Shown: positions 53,748 through 64,000 of the stretch, in pieces
Position numbering within the stretch: the stretch's first letter is position 1
How the letters are laid out: each line of letters opens with the position of its first letter
Assembly: GCA_022560025.1 (NCBI GenBank)
Contig: JAFISE010000159.1
Coordinates: 1-64,000, forward strand
DNA from: Stagonosporopsis chrysanthemi
Taxonomy: Eukaryota > Ascomycota > Dothideomycetes > Pleosporales > Didymellaceae
Length of the DNA stretch: 64,000 nucleotides
Direction: 5' to 3'
The notes under the pieces: model-generated
Told to the model about the DNA's origin: nothing
The model's input: only the letters and a program-made list of their open reading frames with translations
Database searches by the model: none
Program-made: the position numbers and the translations under genes

Positions 53748-56700
53748 AGTGAATAGCTAGATGATGAAACCAGTCTGCGGGCGAGATCAAGTGCGTTATA
53801 TCTTGGTAAAAGTAATCCTCGAATTTAACGGACAGCTGATGCTCGTAACATCGAAATGCATGCGAGGCAGCACAGCATTCCGCGGAGTTCAAACAGCTCT
53901 ATCAACAATCCGGTATACGTCCAAGCACGTATTTCGGGCCGGACCGCAAGCCTAGTGAGCGCCTCGAGTTGGCGTTCGGGATACCGAGCGAAAGTAGGCT
54001 TGGGCCGGCATCGGTAAGTCTAGGTTGTGAAGGGATGATGTAATGGTCCCGAGATGTTCTAGATCCAGGAGGGTAACCAGCGACGTCAAATATTGCAGAG
54101 TACGTTTTGTGGAGAGAGGAACGCATAGTTGCTGCAGTGTGTTGAGTCAATGCAACACAAGAGGAAGTTCCAAAGTTCCAGTTGGTCAGAAAGATAGAAG
54201 AATACCAAGAGGTGGAAGGTGTCACTACGCGGAACCGGGTCTGATCCGTACGGTATGCAGTTGAGATCACCGTCATCTCATTGGATGCTCGGATACAGGG
54301 AGTTGGGTGCAACTTTGCAGTTGTTGCTCTGCTCGTCTTGGATCTGAACAGGGGAACCAAAAGTGAGGCTCGGCCTGCTACGGTTGGCTGCATGACAGGG
54401 TCGTGGAGCAGCAACATGCATCGTCTGTGAGAAGAAGCATGGATCCAATCGCGCCGATGTGGCTCGATAGAGATTTCCTGGCACCAGTGCTTGAACGAGC
54501 TTACGTATTGATTACAGACTTCATATCTTGTCGCAGCTTTGGGTTGAGGAGAGGAAATGAATCTGCGTAGACTTGAGCAAGTAAGGGCGGTTGGGATCGA
54601 TCCCCTCCCGGCCAGCGACCAAACCCGAGGTTGTTAACTGGTGCAACGCTGATTGAAGGGTACGACATTATCGCACTGCAGTCGGCAAGTGGAGTCAAAC
54701 TACGACTCACAATCAAGGTCCGGCGCGAAGGCTGATGGTGGTTGCTCCGATGGTATAGTCGCAAACCCGCTGTTTGGTTGGTTGCGGACAGTCATGGCAT
54801 CTGAGCATCTGCGCAAACAATAGAGGTTCCCGTGAGCCTCTTCAAAGTAGCGGTGAGGATATGGATGGACTTTCCAACACATTTTACGACTTCCCTTGCT
54901 CTTTCGTTGCCATCTCGCGTTTGTGCCCTTTGTCACTGTAGGCAGCGGCCGGCGTACAATCAGATACGCCTACTAAAGTTCAGCAACCATACTGAGGTTG
55001 GAGAAAATATGTAATGAGACGCCAGCTGATATCGAGAGATTGGATAGAAGACGTCGGGTGATTGCATTTCCACAAGGCTGCGTAGTTTTCGCCTGGTGTC
55101 GTACAAGTGTGGCTGGGGAAGCTGAATAGCAATCCCAAAGCATTTCTTCCCAAATCACCGGAACCAGGTCCACTTTTCGGAAAGTAAGACGTTTGTCCAG
55201 AAAATCGCTCGAAAATAAGTAAGATAGCGATAGGAAAAGTGGTGCGACTGATAGACGAAGCTTAGGCTGTGGTTGTGGTCCAGAGACGTGGACGTCATGA
55301 TGACGCGATTGTTTTAGGATTAATCAAGTGATGTCGATTTCTTGTGAGGTCGTGCTGTGCGGTGTGTATGGTTTGCGAATGAGCAGATTGAATTGTCAAG
55401 CTCTGCCTACTGCGGCGGAAGTCGTTGATATAGAATGAATAAAGGACCGATGAACCGTTTGGTTGGTATGCAATACGAACACGTCAAACGGCCCTTTTCT
55501 ATGTGTTCAACTTTACGTATTCGGAAAAATATTCGTACCGATCCAGTCAATCTTCAGGATCCATATGCTTCCATTGTCGAGCTTTTTTGGTTCATGTGCC
55601 TACTAGCTTGTATACGCGTGCTGTCCCTGATCTCGACAGGCACGGTGGTGACGGTGATACGGACAACCTCAAGCGCAGGTGCCACGACCATTGTCCAGCG
55701 CTTCGCCTGGGCTTTCAAATATCTGTAAGGTATCACCTGAAGCTCAGTTCCCGCTGGTATACCCTGCTCACCTTTGTGCGCTCAGCGTGGGGCGGAACTT
55801 GATGAGACAAACAAAAAAGCTGTGAGCGCACTCAATCTCAACCTGATTGTCGTTCTAATTTTACTAAATAGAGACCAGGAGCATATTTCAGCTTGGTCCT
55901 GACTACAAAATGGCCATGTCTGATGTTCCTCGTGTGCGCGATCGATGTAAAATATGACTCGTCGATCATATCTTTACTATTGGAACCAAATCTTGCAGAC
56001 TGAGTAGAAGTAACGAGGCCTTGAAGAGAAGAGAGAACGACGGCCGATAGTACAAGCCTTTTTATCTCTTTAAGGTCGTCCCAAATGATGAGAACACTGC
56101 GCAAAGGAAGTCCTGGAGATGAGATATTCGGTCACACTACACGAAACTGCATATAACTGGCCCTCAAGGTAACGCTTCAGAAAACTATCCGTTCAGGTAT
56201 TCATCTCGTGAGCGATCTAGGACCCCTGCGATCAGCGGAAAAGTGTGCGTGATATTCATGATTACTGATCAGGGCGATGATGAGAGCAGTGTTCTCAAGG
56301 GCAAGTCCGTCCGTGTCATGTATGAGTCTACATTGGGTAATTATTGAGCATGGACGAACAACAAAATTGAACAACTTGAGTTTGGATTTGCTTGTCATTG
56401 ATGCGGAAACAAATATGTTGTCTGTTTGCGCCCTCCAGCGACAAGCGAAAAGTGCACATGACATCTGTTCTTTAACACGAACTGCAAGCTGACTCAAGTA
56501 TGAGCAAGAGGTCGTTGGTATTTGGAAACTATTTTTTTGCTAATTTGAGGTTCTTAAAGACGACCCTGCTATTGGCTCGTTGGCGATGAATCTCGACCGT
56601 TCTTTGACTTAAATCAGTTAGGAAGGCGCTTGCAGGATCTCACTTGCATCATCGCCAGGGCGCCCTGCCAGTATACTATCCTCTCATACGTCACACGTAG

Positions 56701-56947
56701 AGTGGCCGGTAAACAATTCCAGCAGCACCCTGCTTCGTGGTCCGGAGACGCTAACTTCAGTGAGCCCAAGTATGCAGTGTGAAATATGCTGAATGTGAAT
56801 CCAAGCCACATCGTGTGAAAGTTCGAGTTGGGTATGACTTTATCACACCTTCCCGAGGTACTTTACGCTAATCTTCTCAACATATAAACTAAGATCTATG
56901 TCTCCTGCAACGAGGAGTGTTCCTGCAACGACCCTTTTTAATCTACT
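53748..56947. other. About 3.2 kb with no convincing gene
   Basis: Minus-strand ORFs between 53902 and 54936 have locally protein-like stretches (for example NNLGFGRWPGGDR near 54620) with donor-like sites between them. They could be the remains of a multi-exon gene, but I could not build a consistent model. 55000-56900 is AT-richer and shows nothing recognisable. Confidence 0.4.
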
Positions 56948-57613
56948 ATGTCTTTGAAATCTCTCACCCTCATCTCCGCAACCCCTTCTGCGTTTGCACG
57001 CATGAACCGCATAGCTTTGTCACTGAAGGGCATCCCGTACAGCATAGAAAATGAGATCCCATGGGAGTCAACGACCAGCACCCCAAAGTACAACCCACTT
57101 GAACAGCTCCCGATACTGATCTTTCCGGATGAGCGCCCGCCTATCTACAACAGCGCACACATCCAGACCTACATTGTCGAGAAGTATATCGACGAGGGTC
57201 CATCACTACTTCCTGGTGATTTGGACAACAACCTTCTTGCAAAACAGATCACTGTTCTCAGTAGTGCATGCATGGATGCACTCGTGATCTACGGCTGGGA
57301 AGTGCGCAGGAAGCAGGAGCAGCAAAATCAAAAGTGGAAGGAACGGCAGTTGCGTAAAGTCGACGGCTCGATGCGGGCCTTCAGCGAGTACGTAAGGGCT
57401 GCGGAGGGTAGGCCGTACATACTGGGCACCAAGATCACCATTGCAGATATTGGTATTGTGTGTGCCGTCGACGGCATCAATTTCGTCGGCGCCAGACCGG
57501 ATTGGAAGGCGCAATATCCAGCTCTGGCGGAGTATGTTGCTCGATTGAACCAGATTCAAGCTTTCCAAGATACTAAACCAGTCATGTTTAACATGACTGA
57601 AGAAGTGGTCTGA
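56948..57613 (+). CDS. Glutathione S-transferase-like protein
   Basis: Intronless, 221 aa, the usual cytosolic GST length. The N-terminal thioredoxin-like domain (about residues 1-80) has the conserved cis-Pro block YNPLEQLPILIFPDERPPIYNSAHIQTYI; Asn-Ser-Ala replaces the more usual E-S-x-A-I, and the position usually held by catalytic Ser/Cys is an Ala/Met region (SAFARMNRIALSLKGIPY). The C-terminal helical domain (about residues 90-210) contains ILGTKITIADIGIVCAVD, the standard GST N-capping motif with Asp. Expected to conjugate or reduce small electrophiles with glutathione. A TATA-like CATATAAAC lies about 65 bases before the start codon. Confidence 0.85.
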   Translation: MSLKSLTLISATPSAFARMNRIALSLKGIPYSIENEIPWESTTSTPKYNPLEQLPILIFPDERPPIYNSAHIQTYIVEKYIDEGPSLLPGDLDNNLLAKQITVLSSACMDALVIYGWEVRRKQEQQNQKWKERQLRKVDGSMRAFSEYVRAAEGRPYILGTKITIADIGIVCAVDGINFVGARPDWKAQYPALAEYVARLNQIQAFQDTKPVMFNMTEEVV

Positions 57614-59500
57614 GCATTGGTTGTGGAATGGCAGGCAGAGCTCGAGCGTCTTCTTACCACATCGGCACAAAATGCATCCACAATTCATGATAGCCCACAT
57701 GACCAGCAACCGTTCATCCGGGACCAAACGTACTTCGAAGTAAGAAGGCTGGCCGCGGTTCGCGAGTGCCCCTTACCTTAGAGCATTGACCAATCAAAAT
57801 GGAACAGAGATCGAAGTCCCGGTGTCTGAATTCAAGATCCAAATATCACTGACTCGGCAGTTATGAGCAATCACTGGGGGTTGTAACCAAATCAAGCCCT
57901 GGCTGCATGCAGCCGACAATGCTTTGCGATCCACGCACGCACTGCTTCGATGGGAAACACAAATCATCGTGATTACGTCCGGGTACACGATCTGTGGAGG
58001 AGAGCGGTCATGACAGCGATCTTAGTGGGTAGGTAGTTATCGCAAAGTCACACTTCGCCGCCAACGGATACCGACGTCCAAACAAGAGTGAGACAAAGCG
58101 CAGACAGCCCAGCAAGCGCAGATCTCTAGCGAATTATGTTCGCGAGGCCCCAAGGGCATGCTACGGTTGATGCACGATGATTGACATGTCAGGATAGGGG
58201 TAGTTGTTGAGTATGGAACCCGCGAAGAGTGTCACGCTCCGCGGAGCAACCAATAGCAAGCACCATTACCAGATCACACGAGCAAGCAAGCAACCATCCG
58301 CAACAGATGCAAAAATGAATGAACGACAACGGGCATCGCTGCAGAATCTCGGATGCTCGGCGTGCTGGAAGCCAAAAACAACGTCACGTGACCGGATCAC
58401 GCGACCTTTAAGAATCCTATACAGAGTAGTTCCTTTGGCTTTCTAGTCATTCACTTGATCAATCCAAACGGTTACTATTGCACTACTTACCTTCTACAGA
58501 TATGGCGCAGCGCCTTGCTGCACCGACTCGTCCGATGCTCGAGCTTTCATCGCATGACTCGGAACTTGACGTAGGGCAGCATGTCCCGTTATCCAGTTTC
58601 TTCCCCGTGGCACGTCCGCGCTACTCCTCTCTCCTCTTCACCTGTACTACCGCGCCCAGAATCTCAGCTCCACCTAGTACAAGCAGTCTCTTCCATATCT
58701 TCTCGATACACATGCCCCAACATCTTTCTCAGCCGATCGCGCCGTATCGACGATGTCTGAAGTAACGTACTCGTGTGTTCCCCCTACGCTTTAGAGCTTC
58801 CATTTGTATGCAGAGGGTTTCGTGGAGTATTATGACTTTGCTCTGACACTGACAGCTGCTGTCAGGCTTCGATGGCGGGGTTTCCGAGGCTCAAGCCATC
58901 GTGCGCTTGCGATTCTGCGGTGTCAGAGGCAATGTGGCAGCATCGTGATTGCGCAAAGAGAGCTTCAATGACGTGCAAGTTGTAAATGATGACACGTGGC
59001 GACACGGCGTAGGTGCACCGGGCACATAAGGTATTGAACCGTCTTTGCTTGGTGGCGGTGGTGTCTGCGGGTTTGAGGCATGGCCGGCGCCGAGGAAGCG
59101 GAGTCTCCTGAACTGATTACTTTAGTTGACACCTATCTCATCTTGACCTCAGGCGCGGGAGTGAGCAGTCGGGGATACACTGTATGAAGTGCGATGGAAA
59201 GATAGATGTCAAGTTGAGCCAGGGTGGGACTACGAGCTCTTGTCCCCACCTCAGAACCCAAGAGCACGTCGCAGTTCGGCTTCTAGGCAGTCTCAGCATC
59301 AGCATTGCCTGTCGGCCGCAATCAGTTCGATTAAGGTTGTCCGAATGGTGGCACAGTGGTCATCACAACGGCGGCTAAACTCTTTGTCCTGTGCGGGATG
59401 AGCTGGAACAAAGCGAACTGGGAGTAGGCGAGTGGCAACATACGGAAAGTACAGCAAGATACTCGTACCACACCACGGCGGTTTTATCAAAGCAACACAA
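57614..59500. other. Intergenic, no convincing gene
   Basis: An 87-codon ATG ORF at 58502-58765 (MAQRLAAPTRPMLELS...) lies 3' of a TATACAGAG sequence, but nothing else supports it. No other gene seen. Confidence 0.45.
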
Positions 59501-59543
59501 GCCCGGCTGGCACAATCGGTAGCGCGTGAGACTTCATCTCAAG
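59501..59543 (+). pseudogene. 5' tRNA fragment, closest by eye to tRNA-Arg(TCT)
   Basis: GCCCGGC-TG-GCAC-AATCGGTA-GCGC-G is a tRNA acceptor strand and D arm with an A-box, followed by the anticodon stem TGAGA...TCTCA. The loop between the stems is only CTTCA, five bases instead of seven, as if TA had been lost from CTTCTAA (anticodon TCT). The D stem has one mismatch (GCAC opposite GCGC). No matching acceptor 3' strand and no proper T arm follow; a weak GTTCGCGCC occurs near 59579. Read as a decayed tRNA or a tRNA-derived (SINE-like) head. Isotype uncertain. Confidence 0.45.
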
Positions 59544-60948
59544 CGCACGACCAAACCATCGACTTACCAGAGCTGATGTTCGCGCCTCTTCCTCTTTCCG
59601 CTTAATAACACTCCACGTTTGCGGGATGGTTAGCTTCATGCTCGTTGATGAATCACTGTGTGCTTGGTTGCCAGTGAATCAAACGACCGATCTCATGATC
59701 TCGACCAACAAATATGCAGGCCAAGGCTTACCTTTTTAACCACCAGTCCTGTTTAGTTCTCTTCTTTCTGCAGAATTAACCTCAGGAGATCTTGACGGGG
59801 AACGCGACCAACTTCGATGGTTGATTTTAACTGTCCAATTTCACTGCTGGAGCTGCGCATTCATGCTCACATTCGCACTGACATTCCCATCGAGAGTTTT
59901 CTCGGCAAAATGCAGTCTCATGATGAATAAGATAAGTGCAGAACCACATCACGTGGGATCTTTCAATTAAACGCTCAGCTACGCCGCTGGAGAATTCGAA
60001 TCCAAAGCCGTTCCGGATACTTGAACCACATTGTGAAGCAGAATTCCTGAACGTAAGACTTGATGATCACGCGGAGATATCATTCATCGCCAATACTCGC
60101 TATGATCTTCGAATGAGTTCATTACTACGATGTCATTCCGCATACCAGGCAAATTTCGAGGGAGAATTAGGGTGACTCGTAGCCTTACCTGGAGCTAAAC
60201 GTCCTAGGATTTTCCAAACTTCATTCAGGCCGCGGCAACACGTGCTGGCATACGCATTGCGATACTGTGAGAGAATTCAGCAAGAATATAGTCACCTGTC
60301 TATGCGTTCGGGAAGCACAAGGAGGAAGCGAAAAACCCAACTACCCAGTTGCCATCCGATCGGTACATCTTGAGTAGCTCGATGATTACCCAAAATGGGC
60401 TCCATGAGCCTAGCGTGCCATTTTGTCCAATCAGATAATCTTGTAATACCTCAGTGCTGCAGGGGAATCAGTTGTACCATCCATGAACAGCACGTCAACA
60501 CATCACCTTTCCACCTACACAGCGTTGTGACCGGCGAGAGCTGCAGATATCTTCTCTTGAGCAAACAAAGCCTCAACTAGGTTGAAGCTCACCGCTGCTC
60601 CAATACTCTGGTACGCGAGTCGGTGAGACGCTGCATCTGTCCGCTTTGCACGACGGGTATGAAACGAGCAAACAACTGGCTCCTCCACCAAAGCCGTACA
60701 AAGGCAGAGGCAACGACAAGACATCTACAGCTTCCAAGATCCAAGCATGGAAGCTGGCATCTAAGAGCTATACACCTGCATTCACCAGTTTCGTGTCAGT
60801 AATAAATATTCTATCTCTGGATCTCAACCTCAAAAATTCTACAATTCACAGGTCTTGCCTCACCGCCATAACACTTCATTCCTACTAACTCGTTGTGCAG
60901 ACCTGCCCCTCCCAGAACGCAATACCGGCCTCTCACTCCGTCTTTACC
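59544..60948. other. Intergenic, no gene seen
   Basis: Short ORFs only. No poly-A tail or obvious SINE body follows the tRNA fragment. Confidence 0.45.
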
Positions 60949-61182
60949 ATGTCCACGCCCTCATCCTCCCGCTCACCGACCCCGGAGCCCCACAATCTGC
61001 CTCCTCAATGGTCCAGCATAGGCTACGAGCCCACCAATCAGCTCAATAACAAGCTCACCCAGGACATCGAAACCATCACACGAAATGCAGCGATGCAAGA
61101 CAGGCGCGGATCTATCACTGAGGAGTACATGCGCCAGTTGATTAGGGAAGTAGAAGTCGAATTGGGTGTGAGAAGGGAATGA
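60949..61182 (+). CDS. Small acidic/helical hypothetical protein, 77 aa
   Basis: ATG in good context (ACCATGT). After a Ser/Pro-rich start (MSTPSSSRSPTPEPHN) it has a hydrophilic helical remainder (NNKLTQDIETITRNAAM, then EEYMRQLIREVEVELG). Composition is typical of small conserved fungal proteins; no domain recognised. CT-rich sequence upstream fits a fungal promoter or leader. Confidence 0.55.
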   Translation: MSTPSSSRSPTPEPHNLPPQWSSIGYEPTNQLNNKLTQDIETITRNAAMQDRRGSITEEYMRQLIREVEVELGVRRE

Positions 61183-61571
61183 GGAAAACGCGAAAGACGG
61201 CACAGAATCACGATGGTAGAAGAAAAGGAGTGTATGTCATTGGAGAACGTAAGGTATGAGAGACTTTTGTGTATCTGGAAGCGTAGATCAGACTGGACAC
61301 AACGGCAGGAGTGGGTACTAGCGAACAGGGTTAGTCGCGTTTGTGGAGACTATGTCTATATTAAGCTAGTACGTCACGTGCTATCGTGCTTTGTCTGTGC
61401 GTTATTGTTTCCCTCTCCCAGCCTCCTCGAAACATCACCACACTACAACTGCATCGCCCGCGACCGTCCCCCGTTACGCACAACGACCCTCATCGTCTAC
61501 TTGCGTCCCCTGCTATCCACGACGCTCGTCAGCTACTTGCATTCGACTTCTTCTGCCTGCTCGTAGTCGGT

Positions 61572-61614
61572 CTCAGTGCACCATCCTTGCCATCTTCACA
61601 AGGCCCCTATCGCG
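61572..61614 (+). repeat. Direct repeat, copy A
   Basis: Begins CTCAGTGCACCATCCTTGC. It is about 84% identical to the copy at 61787-61830; the core differences are mostly C/T or G/A transitions. Confidence 0.7.
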
Positions 61615-61786
61615 TGGGGGTACAGGGTCTGCATACGCTCGCCCTGGTCGTCGCGCGTTAGTCGGGTGTATCTGTCGCTGGCGGGAGCTGCGCGAGTAAG
61701 TCGAACTCAGTCGTTGTCGACCGTGCAGCCCTTCGCATAGCACTGCTGCCTTGTCGCACCCCGTTGCATCTTCCCCCCGCAGCCAG

Positions 61787-61830
61787 ACTCAGTACACCAT
61801 CCTTGCGATTTTCACAAGGCCTCTGGCGCG
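61787..61830 (+). repeat. Direct repeat, copy B
   Basis: Begins CTCAGTACACCATCCTTGC; 215 bases after copy A in the same orientation. The transition bias resembles mild repeat-induced point mutation, though two short copies cannot prove it. Confidence 0.7.
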
Positions 61831-62104
61831 CAGTGCACGACCTCTAGCTAGGCCGGTTCCTGCGCAATAGAGAGGTGCAGCTCAGACTGGCGCGGTTGTG
61901 TGGTGGAGCAGCTCCGGTGGCACACAGGCTGCGGTGTTGTGACAAAGTCAGAGCTGCTTTCGAAAGCTCGGGAGGGCGGGTTTACCTTGCATCATTACCT
62001 GATTCTTTGCAACGGGGAAGTCTTTCGTAAGTCGTTTCGTAGCTTAGACAATATAACTTATGATGTAGGCACTAGCGGCATCCCGGCGTTGTCCTATTCT
62101 CACG

Positions 62105-63033
62105 ATGTCGAATCACCTGTGCCACACTCTCTGTTTATTTAAGTGCAACGATGGTCGTGCGCAGATGACGCTTTGCCTGCAGTCTCTGCTTCCAACTCTA
62201 GGCATTGACGACAGGCAGACGGTCATCCTGCAGTACGATGCTGACCACATCGTTCCCGGCACGGTTTCTCTGCGACCTGCAACCATCCCGCTGCTACAAG
62301 AGCGTCTTGACTCTCTCGCCCGTGCGGGTAGCCCCCAGATACGAACCCTGTCATTGAAGTTGAGAGAACCGTGCCCTGGCTGGTGCACGCCATCTGCAGT
62401 CTTAACCCTGCGGCCTGGCTACGAGGCGCGTCCCCTCCAGCTTGCTGGGCTTGCTCGAGCCACACATATCAGCATTCTCTTTGACCACAATTGGCTACAT
62501 CGGGGACTCCAAGGTTGCCTGCAACGTCTGGTAGACCATCCGGAAGGCCTCTCTGGTTTCCCAGTGGGCCAGCGCTATAGGGAGCAGCGGCTCAGGCAGG
62601 CTGACTGGAGGGTATTAAGTATCAACGGGACCACAGCTACTATTGAGGAGGGAGAGCTGCCGCCCGATTATGTTGAGGCGAGCACTAAACGGCCCAGGCA
62701 AGGTAATTGTTCTGTCGTCGACCAAGAGTAATCAGGAGCTAACATGTAATCCAAGCCTCGACAAGTCCAACGCCGTGCTCTCCACGACCGAAACACGTCC
62801 TTCTTTCCCCGTACCTGGGAACTTCAAATACAAGTCCAACAGAGAAAGGCAGCACGGCAACTGCCAGCTCTCAGCGTCTATGTGCAGCACCATCAACACC
62901 GAACTTCTCGCCGCTCGCTGTACTGAGCACACTACTACACACTCGAGGCGCAAACTCGAGCACTGTACCATCGTCTTCGAAGCTAGCATCGCCTGTCGCT
63001 CCAGCCTCGGACCTCCAGCGCGCAGTCGACTAA
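62105..63033 (+). CDS. Hypothetical protein, first part of a frame broken by TAA
   Basis: Exons 62105..62702 and 62756..63033, with a 53-nt phase-1 intron (GTAATT...CTAAC...CCAAG); 291 aa before the TAA at 63031. The first exon looks folded (LQYDADHIVPGTVSL, LLQERLDSLARA, THISILFDHNWLHRGLQGCL) and ends in a charged segment, EEGELPPDYVEAS, then TKRPRQ, a possible nuclear signal. The second exon is Ser/Thr/Pro-rich and ends PVAPASDLQRAVD. After the TAA the same frame continues as AVSS directly into the next ORF. An upstream 5' exon near 61900-62030 is possible. No domain recognised. Confidence 0.5.
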
Positions 63034-63045
63034 GCAGTCTCTAGT

Positions 63046-63807
63046 ATGCTGCCAAACATCCTTGACACAATCCTGCCCTCGCTCCTTCCACAACTTCTTA
63101 CCGCTACGCCACCCACACCGTCCTTTCAAAGTTCCATCGCCAGCGAACTCTCACACGCAGCAGCGACGCCACAGCTGACAGCACTTGGCATCTCCCTTCA
63201 TGACCGGCTAGCCAGCACCCTTGAGTCCGAGATAAACGCAATTTACGCGCATACGCTCAGCCACGCGAACTGGTTGCGGAGCACGGCAGATGACAAGTTT
63301 GCGGATATGCTCGAGGACGAGAGGCTGGCATTGGAGCGTGTGGCAGAGGAAAACTTCGAACAGTTGAGAGAACGCTGTGATGGGGTCGAGGAAGATATTA
63401 CCGAGCGGGTAGGCCGGAGGGCCGAGGAAGCGTGTGACAAAGCGATGAAGAGATTGAAGGAGCACGTCGAGGAAATCAGGACTGGGAAGGAAGATCTGAA
63501 GCAGGGGAAAGAAGCGCTCAGGAAGGACAAGGAGGAGCTGAGGAAGGACAAGGAGGAGCTGAGGAAGGACAAGGAGGAGCTGAGGAAGGACAAGGAGGAG
63601 CTGAGGAAAGACAAGGACGAGCTGCGAGGAGACAGGGAAGAGCTGCGGTTCGATAAGCAGGCGTTCAGATTAGAGAAGGAGAATTTGAGAAGAGAGAGAG
63701 ACACTTTACGCACTGTTCGATTGCGCTTTGAGGTTGAGCAAAGGCAAGCTGCGCAGGGTTGTCAGTCTGTCGCCCCGTCAAGACGGGCTGGCAGCGCGCC
63801 TGCATAG
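63046..63807 (+). CDS. Coiled-coil protein, second part of the broken frame
   Basis: 253 aa if translated from ATG 63046, 12 bases after the TAA that ends the preceding frame and in the same frame. Starts MLPNILDTILPSLLPQLL, an amphipathic segment unlike a normal N-terminus. A helical region follows, then a long coiled coil (about residues 95-235) whose centre is five 7-residue RKDKEEL-type units. The piece looks like the C-terminal half of a larger protein, so it may be made by stop suppression, by splicing around the stop, by separate initiation, or not at all. Confidence 0.5.
   Translation: MLPNILDTILPSLLPQLLTATPPTPSFQSSIASELSHAAATPQLTALGISLHDRLASTLESEINAIYAHTLSHANWLRSTADDKFADMLEDERLALERVAEENFEQLRERCDGVEEDITERVGRRAEEACDKAMKRLKEHVEEIRTGKEDLKQGKEALRKDKEELRKDKEELRKDKEELRKDKEELRKDKDELRGDREELRFDKQAFRLEKENLRRERDTLRTVRLRFEVEQRQAAQGCQSVAPSRRAGSAPA
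63520..63624 (+). repeat. 21-nt coding tandem repeat, five units
   Basis: Unit AGGAAGGACAAGGAGGAGCT plus G. The first four copies are identical; the fifth has two changes. Encodes Arg-Lys-Asp-Lys-Glu-Glu-Leu heptads of a coiled coil. The near-identity indicates recent expansion and probable length variation between strains. Confidence 0.95.
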
Positions 63808-64000
63808 GCGAGAGCGCGTGAGTTGTGTACACATAATATCTCGTTATTGACATCGATGTAGCAATTTGTTGTGATCAAAGCAGGTTCGGGTACTCAATGC
63901 CGCACTACAATGTTGAAAAGCTGACGGCAGCAAAGTGTTCTTTGAACGTGTTCACAGATCTCCCCAGCCTGACGGTCTCGCTGCGGACTTTGCTCAGTCA

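Larger units (their letters stand above)
61183..62104. other. Intergenic with a diverged direct repeat
   Basis: Holds two related 43-nt segments (listed separately). From about 61900 a short open frame (ELLSKAREGGFTLHHYLIL) ending at a GTAAGT donor near 62030 may be a 5' exon of the following gene, with an acceptor GATGTAG near 62068, but the joined frame was not established. Confidence 0.4.

Noticed and set aside
54501..54936. Possible multi-exon minus-strand gene
   Set aside because: Some stretches look protein-like and donor sites exist, but no combination of exons gave a frame-consistent, motif-bearing product.
63520..63624. Regular 21-nt repeats considered as a CRISPR-like array
   Set aside because: No spacers between units, a single reading frame runs through them, and the host is a eukaryote; it is a coding heptad repeat.

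Overview
The window is nuclear DNA of a filamentous ascomycete, Pezizomycotina and most likely Dothideomycetes. The evidence is many small GT-AG introns of about 43-60 nt (often with CTAAC-like branch sites), genes on both strands with their own promoters, and typical families of that group: a glutamic (eqolisin) protease, WSC-domain proteins, F-box/ankyrin proteins, an NmrA-like protein and a Baeyer-Villiger monooxygenase relic. The order-level placement is inference from protein style; no marker settles it.

Layout. 0-6.2 kb: the 3' part of a very large RhoGEF gene (5' end outside the window), then about 1.4 kb packed with microsatellites. 7.6-15.1 kb: four minus-strand genes (a secreted conserved protein, a stand-alone RNase H, tRNA-dihydrouridine synthase Dus1, a FYVE-finger protein). 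15.1-18.2 kb: no convincing gene. 18.2-23.0 kb: LEU2 (seven exons) with a perfect Leu3-type palindrome about 100 bp upstream, a hemerythrin-like protein, and a two-domain hydrolase-like/NTF2-like protein. 23.3-33.5 kb: a C2H2 factor, a tail-anchored protein, a RelA/SpoT-domain protein, a CorA-like transporter, an Arl3/ARFRP1 GTPase and an F-box/ankyrin protein. 34.6-43.6 kb: a GPI-anchor-like secreted protein, an acidic F-box protein, a secreted eqolisin and two divergent WSC proteins. 44.8-64 kb: sparser and more decayed, with a tRNA-Leu(AAG), an F-box/ankyrin gene, a broken monooxygenase, an NmrA-like protein, a GST-like protein, a tRNA fragment, several orphan ORFs, and a coiled-coil gene interrupted by an in-frame stop.

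How the genes relate. There is no biosynthetic cluster and no operon. The left two thirds is mostly housekeeping (leucine synthesis, tRNA modification, small-GTPase signalling, metal transport) mixed with secreted and wall-associated proteins. From about 44 kb on, gene density falls, and pseudogenes, diverged repeats and lineage-specific ORFs become common, as in accessory segments of plant-associated fungal genomes.

The most unusual item is the tRNA-Leu(AAG) gene. Besides a normal 28-nt anticodon-loop intron it carries a 50-nt insertion in the D-loop that looks like an mRNA-type intron (GT at one end, CTAAC then CAG at the other); removing it restores an ordinary 82-nt class II tRNA. Also notable are a fungal (p)ppGpp-synthetase-like protein, a single TAA splitting an otherwise continuous 62.1-63.8 kb reading frame, and a short motif shared three times around the WSC gene pair.
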